Source of the DNA: Limnomonas spitsbergensis
Lineage: Eukaryota > Chlorophyta > Chlorophyceae > Chlamydomonadales
Reading direction: 5' to 3'
Length of the DNA: 64,000 bases
Assembly: GCA_037349105.1 (NCBI GenBank)
Contig: JAYJMM010000110.1
Span: forward strand, 372,001 to 436,000
Position numbers and translations under genes: made by a program. The notes beneath the pieces are model-generated. The model saw only the letters and a program-made list of their open reading frames with translations, searched no databases and was not told the origin of the DNA. Shown piece after piece: positions 37,665 to 50,672 of this stretch; within the stretch, counting starts at the first letter, position 1, and each line of letters starts with the position of its first letter.

Positions 37665-38009
37665 CCAGCACTTGTCTAGTATTCAAGGTCCATACCCCTA
37701 GTCCCAGATCGAGACCTAACTCTAAACCAGACCAGTCAGATTTTTTTTCTCTTTCTTTCTGAACCTTGTCTTGAATTCCTTTGAGAACCGATACTGACCA
37801 GCCTGGCAAGCTGCTCAGATTTCACTTCTCGTTATAATTCAACCTAGATCCAGACTTGAGTTAATGTTTCCAGCGGACAATCAAGTACTCTAGCAGTTCC
37901 AAGATAACTTGCTCCAGATTTCATGTTTGCATTTAATTGATTAAATACTGCAACAATCCGAGTTCCAGTTCACTAACATTTACCTTCCACCGCGCTCGGC
38001 ACGCAGCCT
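37665..38009 (+). other. Non-coding tail between pol and the polypurine tract
   Basis: This stretch has no ORF of note. It contains a T-rich run (TTTTTTTTCTCTTTC near 37741) and otherwise nothing I can name. Confidence 0.5.
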
Positions 38010-38021
38010 AGGGGGGAGGTA
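38010..38021 (+). other. Polypurine tract
   Basis: AGGGGGGAGG followed by TA lies directly before the TG of the 3' LTR, the expected primer position for plus-strand DNA synthesis. Confidence 0.85.
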
Positions 38022-38424
38022 TGTAATGGTCATGTAACCAGTACCCCAGAATTACCAGTCGCTGACGCGACCTGCCTTACGTTATCGGCGCTTACGCTCC
38101 ATACGGAGGTTGCAGGGTCGCCTGGCAAGCCCAGACCAGAACCCTCACGGGTTAAACCCTGCACCTCCCATATAAGCGAGCTCTGCTAGGCATCGGGAAG
38201 TCTCAGACGAGATCAATCCATCAGGCTCAATACCTGACTGTCCCACTATCAAATCTCTAGTCTCCAGCAGTCTCCCCTCGTGAGCACCTAGTCCCCCCTC
38301 AGTCAACTCTCCGACTACTCGTCTACCCTCAACACCGTCCCGGACTCCCCTTCACGTTCCTCTACTAGTGAGTCCCTGTCTAGATATAAGAGTCCTGCCC
38401 CCTAGGGCACCTAGGACCTCTTCA
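38022..38424 (+). repeat. 3' LTR
   Basis: A 403-bp direct repeat of the 5' LTR with no difference that I can see by eye. It runs from TGTAATGG to CTCTTCA and is followed by the GTATC target duplication. Confidence 0.95.
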
Positions 38425-38429
38425 GTATC
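38425..38429. repeat. Target-site duplication GTATC, right copy
   Basis: It pairs with 31270-31274 and the satellite resumes in register immediately after it. Confidence 0.93.
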
Positions 38430-41400
38430 TGTCAGTGGCTGCACGCTGTATCTGTCAGTGGCTACACGCTGTATCTGTCAGTGGCTACACGCTGTATCTG
38501 CCAGTGGCTGCACGATGTATCTGCCAGTGGCTGCACGCTGTATCTGCCAGTGGCTGCACGCTGTATCTGTCAGTGGCTGCACGCTGTATCTGCCAGTGGC
38601 TGCACGCTGTATCTGCCAGTGGCTGCACGCTGTATCTGCCAGTGGCTGCACGCTGTATCTGCCAGTGGCTGCACGCTGTATCTGTCAGTGGCTGCACGCT
38701 GTATCTGCCAGTGGCTGCACGCTGTATCTGCCAGTGGCTGCACGCTGTATCTGTCAGTGGCTGCACGCTGTATCTGTCAGTGGATGCACGCTGCATCTGC
38801 CAGTGGCTGCACGCTGTATCTGTCAGCAGCTGCACGCTGCATCTGTCAGTGGTTGCACGCTGTATCTGTCAGTGGCTGCACCCTGTATCTGTCAGTGGAT
38901 GCACGCTGTATCTGCCAGTGGCTGCACGCTGTATCTGTCAGCAGCTGCACGCTGTATCTGCTAGTGGCTGCACGCTGTATCTGTCAGTGGCTGCACGCTG
39001 TATCTGTCAGTGGCTGCACGCTGTATCTGTCAGTGGCTGCACGCTGTATCTGTCAGTGGCTGCACGCTGTATCTGTCAGTGGCTGCATGCTGTATCTGTC
39101 AGTGGCTGCACGCTGTATCTGCCAGTGGCTGCACGCTGTATCTGTCAGTGGTTGCACGCTGTATCTGTTAGTGGCTGCACGCTGTATCTGCCAGTGGCTG
39201 CACGCTGTATCTGTCAGCAGCTGCACGCTGTATCTGCCAGTGGCTGCACGCTGTATCTGTCAGTGACTGCACGCTGTATCTGTCAGTGGCTGCACGCTAT
39301 ATCTGTCAGTGGCTGCACGATGTATCTGTCAGTGGCTGCACGCTGTATCTGCCAGTGGCTGCACGCTGTATATATCAGTGGTTGCACGCTGTATCTGTCA
39401 GTGGCTGCACGCTGTATCTGTCAGTGGCTGCACGCTGTATCTGTCAGTGGCTGCACGCTGTATCTGTCAGTGGCTGCACGCTGTATCTGCCAGTGGCTGC
39501 ACGCTGTATCTGTCAGTGGCTGCACGCTGTATCTGTCAGTGGCTGCACGCTGTATCTGTCAGTGGCTGCACGCTGTATCTGTCAGTGGCTGCACGCTGTA
39601 TCTGTCAGTGGCTGCACGCTGTATCTGTCAGTGGCTGCACGCTGTATCTGCCAGTGGCTGCACGCTGTATCTGCCAGTGGATGCACGCTGTATCTGCCAG
39701 TGGCTGCACGCTGTATCTGTCAGCAGCTGCACGTTGCATCTGTCAGTGGCTGCACGCTGTATCTGTCAGTGGCTGCACGCTGTATCTGTCAGTGGCTGCA
39801 CGCTGTATCTGTCAGTGGCTGCACGCTGCATCTGCCAGTGGCTGCACGCTGTATCTGTCAGTGGCTGCACCCTGTATCTGTCAGTGGATGCACGCTGTAT
39901 CTGCCAGTGGCTGCACGCTGTATCTGTCAGTGGCTGCACGCTGTATCTGCCAGTGGCTGCACGCTGTATCTGTCAGTGGCTGCACGCTGTATCTGTCAGT
40001 GGCTGCACGCTGTATCTGTCAGTGGCTGCAAGCTGTATCTGTCAGTGGCTGCATGCTGTATCTGTCAGTGGTTGCACGCTGTATCTGCCAGTGGCTGCAC
40101 GCTGTATCTGTCAGTGGCTGCACGCTGTATCTGTCAGTGGCTGCAAGCTGTATCTGTCAGTGGCTGCATGCTGTATCTGTCATTGGCTGCACGCTGTATC
40201 TGTCATTGGCTGCACGCTGTATCTGTCAGTGGCTACACGCTGTATCTGCCAGTGGCTGCACGATGTATCTGCCAGTGGCTGCACGCTGCATCTGCCAGTG
40301 GCTGCACGCTGTATCTGTCAGTGGCTGCACGCTGTATCTGCCAGTGGCTGCACGCTGTATCTGCCAGTGGCTGCACGCTGTATCTGCCAGTGGCTGCACG
40401 CTGTATCTGCCAGTGGCTGCACGCTGTATCTGCCAGTGGCTGCACGCTGTATCTGTCAGTGGCTGCACGCTGTATCTGCCAGTGGCTGCACGCTGTATCT
40501 GCCAGTGGCTGCACGCTGTATCTGTCAGTGGCTGCACGCTGTATCTGTCAGTGGCTGCACGCTGTATCTGCCAGTGGCTGCACGCTGTATCTGCCAGTGG
40601 CTGCACGCTGTATCTGTCAGTGGCTGCACGCTGTATCTGTCAGTGGCTGCACGCTGTATCTGCCAGTGGCTGCACGCTGTATCTGTCAGTGGCTGCACGC
40701 TGTATCTGCCAGTGGCTGCACGCTGTATCTGCCAGTGGCTGCACGCTGTATCTGCCAGTGGCTGCACGCTGTATCTGCCAGTGGCTGCACGCTGTATCTG
40801 CCAGTGGCTGCACGCTGTATCTGCCAGTGGCTGCACGCTGTATCTGTCAGTGGCTGCACGCTGTATCTGTCAGTGGCTGCACGCTGTATCTGTCAGTGGC
40901 TGCATGCTGCATCTGTCAGTGGCTGCACGATGTATCTGCCAGTGGATGCACGCTGTATCTGTCAGTGGCTGCACGCTGTATCTGTCATTGGCTGCACGCT
41001 GTATCTGTCAGTGGCTGCACGCTGTATCTGTCAGTGGCTGCACGCTGTATCTGTCAGTAGCTGCACGCTGTATCCGTCAGTGGCTGCACGCTATATCTGT
41101 CAGCAGCTGCACGCTGTATCTGCCAGTGGATGCACGCTGTATCTGTCAGTGGATGCACGCTGTATCTGTCAGTGGCTGCACGCTGTATCTGTCAGTGGCT
41201 GCACGCTGTATCTGTCAGTGGCTGCACGCTGTATCTGTCAGTGGCTGCACGCTGTATCTGTCAGTGGCTGCACGCTGTATCTGTCAGTGGCTGCACGCTG
41301 TATCTGTCAGTGGCTGCACGCTGTATCTGTCAGTGGCTGCACGCTGTATCTGCCAGTGGCTGCACGCTGTATCTGTCAGTGGCTGCATGCTGTATTTGTC

Positions 41401-44400
41401 AGTGGCTGCACGTTGTATCTGTCAGTGGCTGCACGCTGTATCTGCCAGTGGCTGCACGCTGTATCTGTCATTGGCCGCACGATGTATCTGTCAGTGGCTG
41501 CACGCTGTATCTGTCAGTGGCTGCACGCTGTATCTGTCAGTGGCTGCACGTTGTATCTGCCAGTGGCTGCACGCTGTATCTGCCAGTGGCTGCACGCTGT
41601 ATCTGTCAGCAGCTGCACGCTGCATCTGTCAGTGGCTGCACGCTGTATCTGTCAGTGGCTGCACGCTGTATCTGTCATTGGCTGCACGCTGTATCTGTCA
41701 GTGGATGCACACTGCATCTGCCAGTGGATGCACGCTGTATCTGTCAGCAGCTGCACGCTGCATCTGTCAGTGGCTGCACGCTGTATCTGTCAGTGGCTGC
41801 ACCCTGTATCTGTCAGTGGATGCACGCTGTATCTGCCAGTGGCTGCACGCTGTATCTGTCAGCAGCTGCACGCTGTATCTGCCAGTGGCTGCACGCTGTA
41901 TCTGTCAGTGGCTGCACGCTGTATCTGTCAGTGGCTGCACGCTGTATCTGTCAGTGGCTGCACGCTGTATCTGTCAGTGGCTGCACGTTGTATCTGTCAG
42001 TGGCTGCATGCTGTATCTGTCAGTGGCTGCACGCTGTATCTGCCAGTGGCTGCACGCTGTATCTGTCAGTGGTTGCACGCTGTATCTGTTAGTGGCTGCA
42101 CGCTGTATCTGCCAGTGGCTGCACGCTGTATCTGTCAGTGGCTGCACGCTGTATCTGTCAGTGGCTGCACGCTGTATCTGTCAGTGGCTGCACGCTGTAT
42201 CTGTCAGTGGCTGCACGCTATATCTGTCAGTGGCTGCACGATGTATCTGTCAGTGGCTGCACGCTGTATCTGCCAGTGGCTGCACGCTGTATATATCAGT
42301 GGTTGCACGCTGTATCTGTCAGTGGCTGCACGCTGTATCTGTCAGTGGCTGCACGCTGTATCTGTCAGTGGCTGCACGCTGTATCTGTCAGTGGCTGCAC
42401 GCTGTATCTGCCAGTGGCTGCACGCTGTATCTGTCAGTGGCTGCACGCTGTATCTGTCAGTGGCTGCACGCTGTATCTGTCAGTGGCTGCACGCTGTATC
42501 TGTCAGTGGCTGCACGCTGTATCTGTCAGTGGCTGCACGCTGTATCTGTCAGTGGCTGCACGCTGTATCTGCCAGTGGCTGCACGCTGTATCTGCCAGTG
42601 GATGCACGCTGTATCTGCCAGTGGCTGCACGCTGTATCTGTCAGCAGCTGCACGTTGCATCTGTCAGTGGCTGCACGCTGTATCTGTCAGTGGCTGCACG
42701 CTGTATCTGTCAGTGGCTGCACGCTGTATCTGTCAGTGGCTGCACGCTGCATCTGCCAGTGGCTGCATGCTGTATCTGTCAGTGGCTGCACCCTGTATCT
42801 GTCAGTGGATGCACGCTGTATCTGCCAGTGGCTGCACGCTGTATCTGTCAGCAGCTGCACGCTGTATCTGCCAGTGGATGCACGCTGTATCTGTCAGTGG
42901 CTGCACGCTGTATCTGTCAGTGGCTGCACGCTGTATCTGTCAGTGGCTGCACGCTGTATCTGTCAGTGGCTGCAAGCTGTATCTGTCAGTGGCTGCATGC
43001 TGTATCTGTCAGTGGCTGCACGCTGTATCTGCCAGTGGCTGCACGCTGTATCTGTCAGTGGCTGCACGCTGTATCTGTCAGTGGTTGCACGCTGTATCTG
43101 CCAGTGGCTGCACGCTGTATCTGTCAGTGGCTGCACGCTGTATCTGCCAGTGGCTGCACGCTGTATCTGTCAGTGGCTGCACGCTGTATCTGCCAGTGGC
43201 TGCACGCTGTATCTGTCAGTGGCTGCACGCTATATCTGTCAGTGGCTGCACGATGTATCTGTCAGTGGCTGCACGCTGTATCTGCCAGTGGATGCACGCT
43301 GTATCTATCAGTGGATGCACGCTGTATCTGTCAGTGGCTGCACGCTGTATCTGCCAGTGGATGCACGCTGTATCTGTCAGCAGCTGCACGCTGTATCTGC
43401 CAGTGGATGCACGCTGTATCTGTCAGTGGCTGCACGCTGTATCTGTCAGTGGCTGCACGCTGTATCTGTCAGTGGCTGCATGCTGCATCTGTCAGTGGCT
43501 GCACGATGTATCTGCCAGTGGATGCACGCTGTATCTGTCAGTGGCTGCACGCTGTATCTGCCAGTGGCTGCACGCTGTATCTGTCAGTGGCTGCACGCTG
43601 CATCTCTCAGTGGCTGCACGCTGTATCTGTCAGTGGCTGCACGCTGTATCTGTCGGTGGCTGCACGCTGTATCTGTCAGTGGCTGCACGCTGTATCTGCC
43701 AGTGGCTGCACGCTGTATCTGCCAGTGGCTGCACGCTGTATCTGTCAGTGGCTGCACGCTGTATCTGCCAGTGGCTGCACGCTGTATCTGCCAGTGGCTG
43801 CACGCTGTATCTGCCAGTGGCTGCACGCTGTATCTGTCAGTGGCTGCACGCTGTATCTGCCAGTGGCTGCACGCTGTATCTGCCAGTGGCTGCACGCTGT
43901 ATCTGTCATTGGCTGCACGCTGTATCTGTCATTGGCTGCACGCTGTATCTGTCAGTGGCTACACGCTGTATCTGCCAGTGGCTGCACGATGTATCTGCCA
44001 GTGGCTGCACGCTGTATCTGCCAGTGGCTGCACGCTGTATCTGTCAGTGGCTGCACGCTGTATCTGTCAGTGGCTGCACGCTGTATCTGCCAGTGGCTGC
44101 ACGCTGTATCTGTCAGTGGCTGCACGCTGTATTTGCCAGTGGCTGCACGCTGTATCTGCCAGTGGCTGCACGCTGTATCTGTCAGTGGCCGCACGCTGTA
44201 TCTGCCAGTGGCTGCACGCTGTATCTGCCAGTGGCTGCACGCTGTATCTGTCAGTGGCTGCACGCTGTATCTGTCAGTGGCTGCACGCTGTATCTGCCAG
44301 TGGCTGCACGCTGTATCTGCCAGTGGCTGCACGCTGTATCTGTCAGTGGCTGCACGCTGTATCTGTCAGTGGATGCACGCTGTATCTGCCAGTGGCTGCA

Positions 44401-47400
44401 CGCTGTATCTGCCAGTGGCTGCACGCTGTATCTGTCAGCAGCTGCACGCTGTATCTGTCAGTGGCTGCACGCTGTATCTGCCAGTGGCTGCACGCTGTAT
44501 CTGTCAGTGGCTGCACGCTGTATCTGCCAGTGGCTGCACGCTGTATCTGCCAGTGGCTGCACGCTGTATCTGCCAGTGGCTGCACGCTGTATCTGCCAGT
44601 GGCTGCACGCTGTATCTGCCAGTGGCTGCACGCTGTATCTGTCGGTGGCTGCACGCTGTATCTGCCAGTGGCTGCACGCTGTATCTGCCAGTGGCTGCAC
44701 GCTGTATCTGCCAGTGGCTGCACGCTGTATCTGTCAGTGGCTGCACGCTGTATCTGCTAGTGGCTGCACGCTGTATCTGTCAGTGGTTGCACGCTGTATC
44801 TGTCAGTGGCTGCAAGCTGTATCTGTCAGTGGCTGCATGCTGTATCTGCCAGTGGCTGCACGCTGTATCTGCCTGTGGCTGCACGCTGTATCTGTCAGTG
44901 GCTGCACGTTGTATCTGTCAGTGGCTGCACGCTGTATCTGCCAGTGGCTGCACGCTGTATCTGTCAGTGGCTGCACGCTGTATCTGCCAGTGGCTGCACG
45001 CTGTATCTGCCAGTGGCTGCACGCTGTATCTGTCAGTGGCTGCACGCTATATCTGTCAGTGGCTGCACGATGTATCTGTCAGTGGCTGCACGCTGTATCT
45101 GCCAGTGGATGCACGCTGTATCTATCAGTGGATGCACGCTGTATCTGTCAGTGGCTGCACGCTGTATCTGCCAGTGGCTGCACGCTGTATCTGTCAGCAA
45201 CTGCACGCTGTATCTGCCAGTGGATGCACGCTGTATCTGTCAGTGGCTGCACGCTGTATCTGTCAGTGGCTGCACGCTGTATCTGCCAGTGGCTGCATGC
45301 TGCATCTGTCAGTGGCTGCACGCTGTATCTGCCAGTGGATGCACGCTGTATCTGTCAGCAGCTGCACGCTGTATCTGCCAGTGGATGCACGCTGTATCTG
45401 TCAGTGGCTGCACGCTGTATCTGTCAGTGGCTGCACGCTGTATCTGCCAGTGGCTGCATGCTGCATCTGTTAGTGGCTGCACGATGTATCTGCCAGTGGA
45501 TGCACGCTGTATCTGTCAGTGGCTGCACGCTGTATCTGCCAGTGGCTGCACGCTGTATCTGTCAGTGGCTGCACGCTGTATCTGTCAGTGGCTGCACGCT
45601 GCATCTGTCGGTGGCTGCACGCTGTATCTGTCAGTGGCTGCACGCTGTATCTGCCAGTGGCTGCACGCTGTATCTGTCTGTGGCTGCACGCTGTATCTGT
45701 CAGTGGCTGCACGCTGTATCTGCCAGTGGCTGCACGCTGTATCTGCCAGTGGCTGCACGCTGTATCTGCCAGTGGCTGCACGCTGTATCTGTCAGTGGCT
45801 GCACGCTGTATCTGTCAGTGGCTGCACGCTGTATCTGCCTGTGGCTGCACGCTGTATCTGTCATTGGCTGCACGCTGTATCTGCCAGTGGCTGCACGCTG
45901 TATCTGTCAGTGGCTACACGCTGTATCTGCCAGTGGCTGCACGATGTATCTGCCAGTGGCTGCACGCTGTATCTGCCAGTGGCTGCACGCTGTATCTGTC
46001 AGTGGCTGCACGCTGTATCTGTCAGTGGCTGCACGCTGTATCTGCCAGTGGCTGCACGCTGTATCTGCCAGTGGCTGCACGCTGTATCTGTCAGTGGCTG
46101 CACGCTGTATCAGTCAGTGGATGCACGCTGTATCTGCCAGTGGCTGCACGCTGTATCTGCCAGTGGCTGCACGCTGTATCTGTCAGCAGCTGCACGCTGT
46201 ATCTGTCAGTGGCTGCACGATGTATCTGTCAGTGGCTGCACGCTGTATCTGCCAGTGGATGCACGCTGTATCTATCAGTGGATGCACGCTGTATCTGTCA
46301 GCAGCTGCACGCTGTATCTGCCAGTGGATGCACGCTGTATCTGTCAGTGGCTGCACGCTGTATCTGTCAGTGGCTGCACGCTGTATCTGCCAGTGGCTGC
46401 ATGCTGCATCTGTTAGTGGCTGCACGATGTATCTGCCAGTGGATGCACGCTGTATCTGTCAGTGGCTGCACGCTGTATCTGCCAGTGGCTGCACGCTGTA
46501 TCTGTCAGTGGCTGCACGCTGTATCTGTCAGTGGCTGCACGCTGCATCTGTCGGTGGCTGCACGCTGTATCTGTCAGTGGCTGCACGCTGTATCTGCCAG
46601 TGGCTGCACGCTGTATCTGTCTGTGGCTGCACGCTGTATCTGTCAGTGGCTGCACGATGTATCTGCCAGTGGCTGCACGCTGTATCTGCCAGTGGCTGCA
46701 CGCTGTATCTGCCAGTGGCTGCACGCTGTATCTGTCAGTGGCTGCACGCTGTATCTGTCAGTGGCTGCACGCTGTATCTGCCTGTGGCTGCACGCTGTAT
46801 CTGTCATTGGCTGCACGCTGTATCTGCCAGTGGCTGCACGCTGTATCTGTCAGTGGCTACACGCTGTATCTGCCAGTGGCTGCACGATGTATCTGCCAGT
46901 GGCTGCACGCTGTATCTGCCAGTGGCTGCACGCTGTATCTGTCAGTGGCTGCACGCTGTATCTGTCAGTGGCTGCACGCTGTATCTGTCAGTGGCTGCAC
47001 GCTATATCTGCCAGTGGCTGCACGCTGTATCTGTCAGTGGCTGCACGCTGTATCTGTCAGTGGATGCACGCTGTATCTGCCAGTGGCTGCACGCTGTATC
47101 TGCCAGTGGCTGCACGCTGTATCTGTCAGCAGCTGCACGCTGTATCTGTCAGTGGCTGCACGCTGTATCTGCCAGTGGCTGCACGCTGTATCTGTCAGTG
47201 GCTGCACGATGTATATGCCAGTGGCTGCACGCTGTATCTGCCAGTGGCTGCACGCTGTATCTGCCAGTGGCTGCACGCTGTATCTGCCAGTGGCTGCACG
47301 CTGTATCTGTCGGTGGCTGCACGCTGTATCTGCCAGTGGCTGCACGCTGTATCTGCCAGTGGCTGCACGCTGTATCTGCCAGTGGCTGCACGCTGTATCT

Positions 47401-50367
47401 GTCAGTGGCTGCACGCTGTATCTGCTAGTGGCTGCACGCTGTATCTGTCAGTGGTTGCACGCTGTATCTGTCAGTGGCTGCAAGCTGTATCTGTCAGTGG
47501 CTGCATGCTGTATCTGCCAGTGGCTGCACGCTGTATCTGCCTGTGGCTGCACGCTGTATCTGTCAGTGGCTGCACGTTGTATCTGTCAGTGGCTGCACGC
47601 TGTATCTGCCAGTGGCTGCACGCTGTATCTGTCAGTGGCTGCACGCTGTATCTGCCAGTGGCTGCACGCTGTATCTGTCAGTGGCTACACGCTGTATCTG
47701 CCAGTGGCTGCACGATGTATCTGCCAGTGGCTGCACGCTGTATCTGTCAGTGGCTGCACGCTGTATCTGCCAGTGGCTGCACGATGTATCTGCCAGTGGC
47801 TGCACGCTGTATCTGCCAGTGGCTGCACGCTGTATCTGTCAGTGGCTGCACGCTGTATCTGTCAGTGGCTGCACGCTGTATCTGCCAGTGGCTGCACGCT
47901 GTATCTGCCAGTGGCTGCACGCTGTATCTGTCAGTGGCTGCACGCTGTATCTGTCAGTGGATGCACGCTGTATCTGCCAGTGGCTGCACGCTGTATCTGT
48001 CAGTGGCTGCACGCTGTATCTGTCAGCAGCTGCACGCTGTATCTGTCAGTGGCTGCACGCTGTATCTGCCAGTGGCTGCACGCTGTATCTGTCAGTGGCT
48101 GCACGATGTATATGCCAGTGGCTGCACGCTGTATCTGCCAGTGGCTGCACGCTGTATCTGCCAGTGGCTGCACGCTGTATCTGCCAGTGGCTGCACGCTG
48201 TATCTGCCAGTGGCTGCACGCTGTATCTGTCGGTGGCTGCACGCTGTATCTGCCAGTGGCTGCACGCTGTATCTGCCAGTGGCTGCACGCTGTATCTGCC
48301 AGTGGCTGCACGCTGTATCTGTCAGTGGCTGCACGCTGTATCTGCTAGTGGCTGCACGCTGTATCTGTCAGTGGTTGCACGCTGTATCTGTCAGTGGCTG
48401 CAAGCTGTATCTGTCAGTGGCTGCATGCTGTATCTGCCAGTGGCTGCACGCTGTATCTGCCTGTGGCTGCACGCTGTATCTGTCAGTGGCTGCACGTTGT
48501 ATCTGTCAGTGGCTGCACGCTGTATCTGCCAGTGGCTGCACGCTGTATCTGTCAGTGGCTGCACGCTGTATCTGCCAGTGGCTGCACGCTGTATCTGCCA
48601 GTGGCTGCACGTTGTATCTGTCAGTGGCTGCACGCTATATCTGTCAGTGGCTGCACGATGTATCTGTCAGTGGCTGCACGCTGTATCTGCCAGCAGCTGC
48701 ACGCTGTATCTATCAGTGGATGCACGCTGTATCTGTCAGTGGCTGCACGCTGTATCTGCCAGTGGCTGCACGCTGTATCTGTCAGCAACTGCACGCTGTA
48801 TCTGCCAGTGGATGCACGCTGTATCTGTCAGTGGCTGCACGCTGTATCTGTCAGTGGCTGCACGCTGTATCTGCCAGTGGCTGCATGCTGCATCTGTCAG
48901 TGGCTGCACGCTGTATCTGCCAGTGGATGCACGCTGTATCTGTCAGCAGCTGCACGCTGTATCTGCCAGTGGATGCACGCTGTATCTGTCAGTGGCTGCA
49001 CGCTGTATCTGTCAGTGGCTGCACGCTGTATCTGCCAGTGGCTGCATGCTGCATCTGTTAGTGGCTGCACGATGTATCTGCCAGTGGATGCACGCTGTAT
49101 CTGTCAGTGGCTGCACGCTGTATCTGCCAGTGGCTGCACGCTGTATCTGTCAGTGGCTGCACGCTGTATCTGTCAGTGGCTGCACGCTGCATCTGTCGGT
49201 GGCTGCACGCTGTATCTGTCAGTGGCTGCACGCTGTATCTGCCAGTGGCTGCACGCTGTATCTGTCTGTGGCTGCACGCTGTATCTGTCAGTGGCTGCAC
49301 GCTGTATCTGCCAGTGGCTGCACGCTGTATCTGCCAGTGGCTGCACGCTGTATCTGCCAGTGGCTGCACGCTGTATCTGTCAGTGGCTGCACGCTGTATC
49401 TGTCAGTGGCTGCACGCTGTATCTGCCTGTGGCTGCACGCTGTATCTGTCATTGGCTGCACGCTGTATCTGCCAGTGGCTGCACGCTGTATCTGTCAGTG
49501 GCTACACGCTGTATCTGCCAGTGGCTGCACGATGTATCTGCCAGTGGCTGCACGCTGTATCTGCCAGTGGCTGCACGCTGTATCTGTCAGTGGCTGCACG
49601 CTGTATCTGTCAGTGGCTGCACGCTGTATCTGCCAGTGGCTGCACGCTGTATCTGTCAGTGGCTGCACGCTGTATCTGTCAGTGGATGCACGCTGTATCT
49701 GCCAGTGGCTGCACGCTGTATCTGCCAGTGGCTGCACGCTGTATCTGTCAGCAGCTGCACGCTGTATCTGTCAGTGGCTGCACGCTGTATCTGCCAGTGG
49801 CTGCACGCTGTATCTGCCAGTGGCTGCACGATGTATATGCCAGTGGCTGCACGCTGTATCTGCCAGTGGCTGCACGCTGTATCTGCCAGTGGCTGCACGC
49901 TGTATCTGCCAGTGGCTGCACGCTGTATCTGTCGGTGGCTGCACGATGTATCTGCCAGTGGCTGCACGCTGTATCTGCCAGTGGCTGCACGCTGTATCTG
50001 CCAGTGGCTGCACGCTGTATCTGTCAGTGGCTGCACGCTGTATCTGCCAGTGGCTGCACGCTGTATCTGTCAGTGGCTGCACGCTGTATCTGTCAGTGGC
50101 TGCACGCTGTATCTGTCGGTGGTTGCACGCTGTATCTGTCATTGGCTGCACGCTGTATCTGTCAGTGGCTGCACGCTGTATCTGCCAGTGGCTGCACGCT
50201 GTATCTGTCAGTGGCTGCACGCTGTATCTGCCAGTGGATGCACGCTGTATCTGTCAGTGGCTGCACGCTCTATCTGTCAGTGGCGCACGCTGTATCTGTC
50301 AGTGGCTGCACGCTGTATCTGCCAGTGGCTGCACGCTGTATCTGCCAGTGGCTGCACGCTGTAACTG
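38425..50367. repeat. 23-bp satellite array, right block
   Basis: The same monomer, orientation and register as the left block, about 519 copies. Higher-order copies are visible: segments beginning near 45519, 46462 and 49107 match (offsets 943 and 2645 bp, i.e. 41 and 115 monomers), and 38761-40140 matches 29881-31260. The array ends at 50367, where the monomer becomes GCTGTAACTGTC and passes into a different repeat. Confidence 0.97.
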
Positions 50368-50368
50368 T

Positions 50369-50672
50369 CTGGCCTGGATTGAGACAGTGGCATGCGGCCT
50401 GTTGGCCTGGATGATTCAGTTGGCTCAATGTATGGGGTGAGACAGTGGCATGCGGCGTGCTGGCCTGGATGATTCAGTTGGCACAATTTATGGGGTGTGA
50501 CAGTGGCATGCGGCCTGCTGGCCTGGATGATTCAGTTGGCACAATTTATGGGGTGTGACAGTGGCATGCGGCCTGCTGGCCTGGATGATTCAGTTGGCAC
50601 AATTTATGGGGTAAGTCAGTGGCATGCGGCCTGCTGGCATGGCTGGTTTAGTTGGCACAATTTATGTGCTAC
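50369..50672. repeat. 58-bp tandem repeat, five units
   Basis: Units start with GACAGTGGCATGCGG at 50383, 50441, 50499, 50557 and 50615 (variant GTCAG), each exactly 58 bp apart. They contain GATTCAGTTGGCACAA and end near TTTATGGGGT. A partial unit precedes the first. It lies between the satellite and unique sequence; no coding potential seen. Confidence 0.9.

Larger units (their letters stand above)
31275..38424 (+). mobile_element. Complete Ty3/gypsy LTR retrotransposon (chromovirus)
   Basis: A 7,150-bp element with 403-bp LTRs bounded by TG...CA, a 5-bp GTATC duplication, an iMet-like primer site one base after the 5' LTR, gag, then pol in the order protease, reverse transcriptase, RNase H, integrase, chromodomain, and a G-rich polypurine tract before the 3' LTR. 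Reverse transcriptase before integrase is the Ty3/gypsy order, and the C-terminal chromodomain places it among chromoviruses. Both ORFs are intact apart from the in-frame UAG between them, and the LTRs look identical by eye. The element is therefore young and probably still able to move, which is an inference. Confidence 0.96.
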
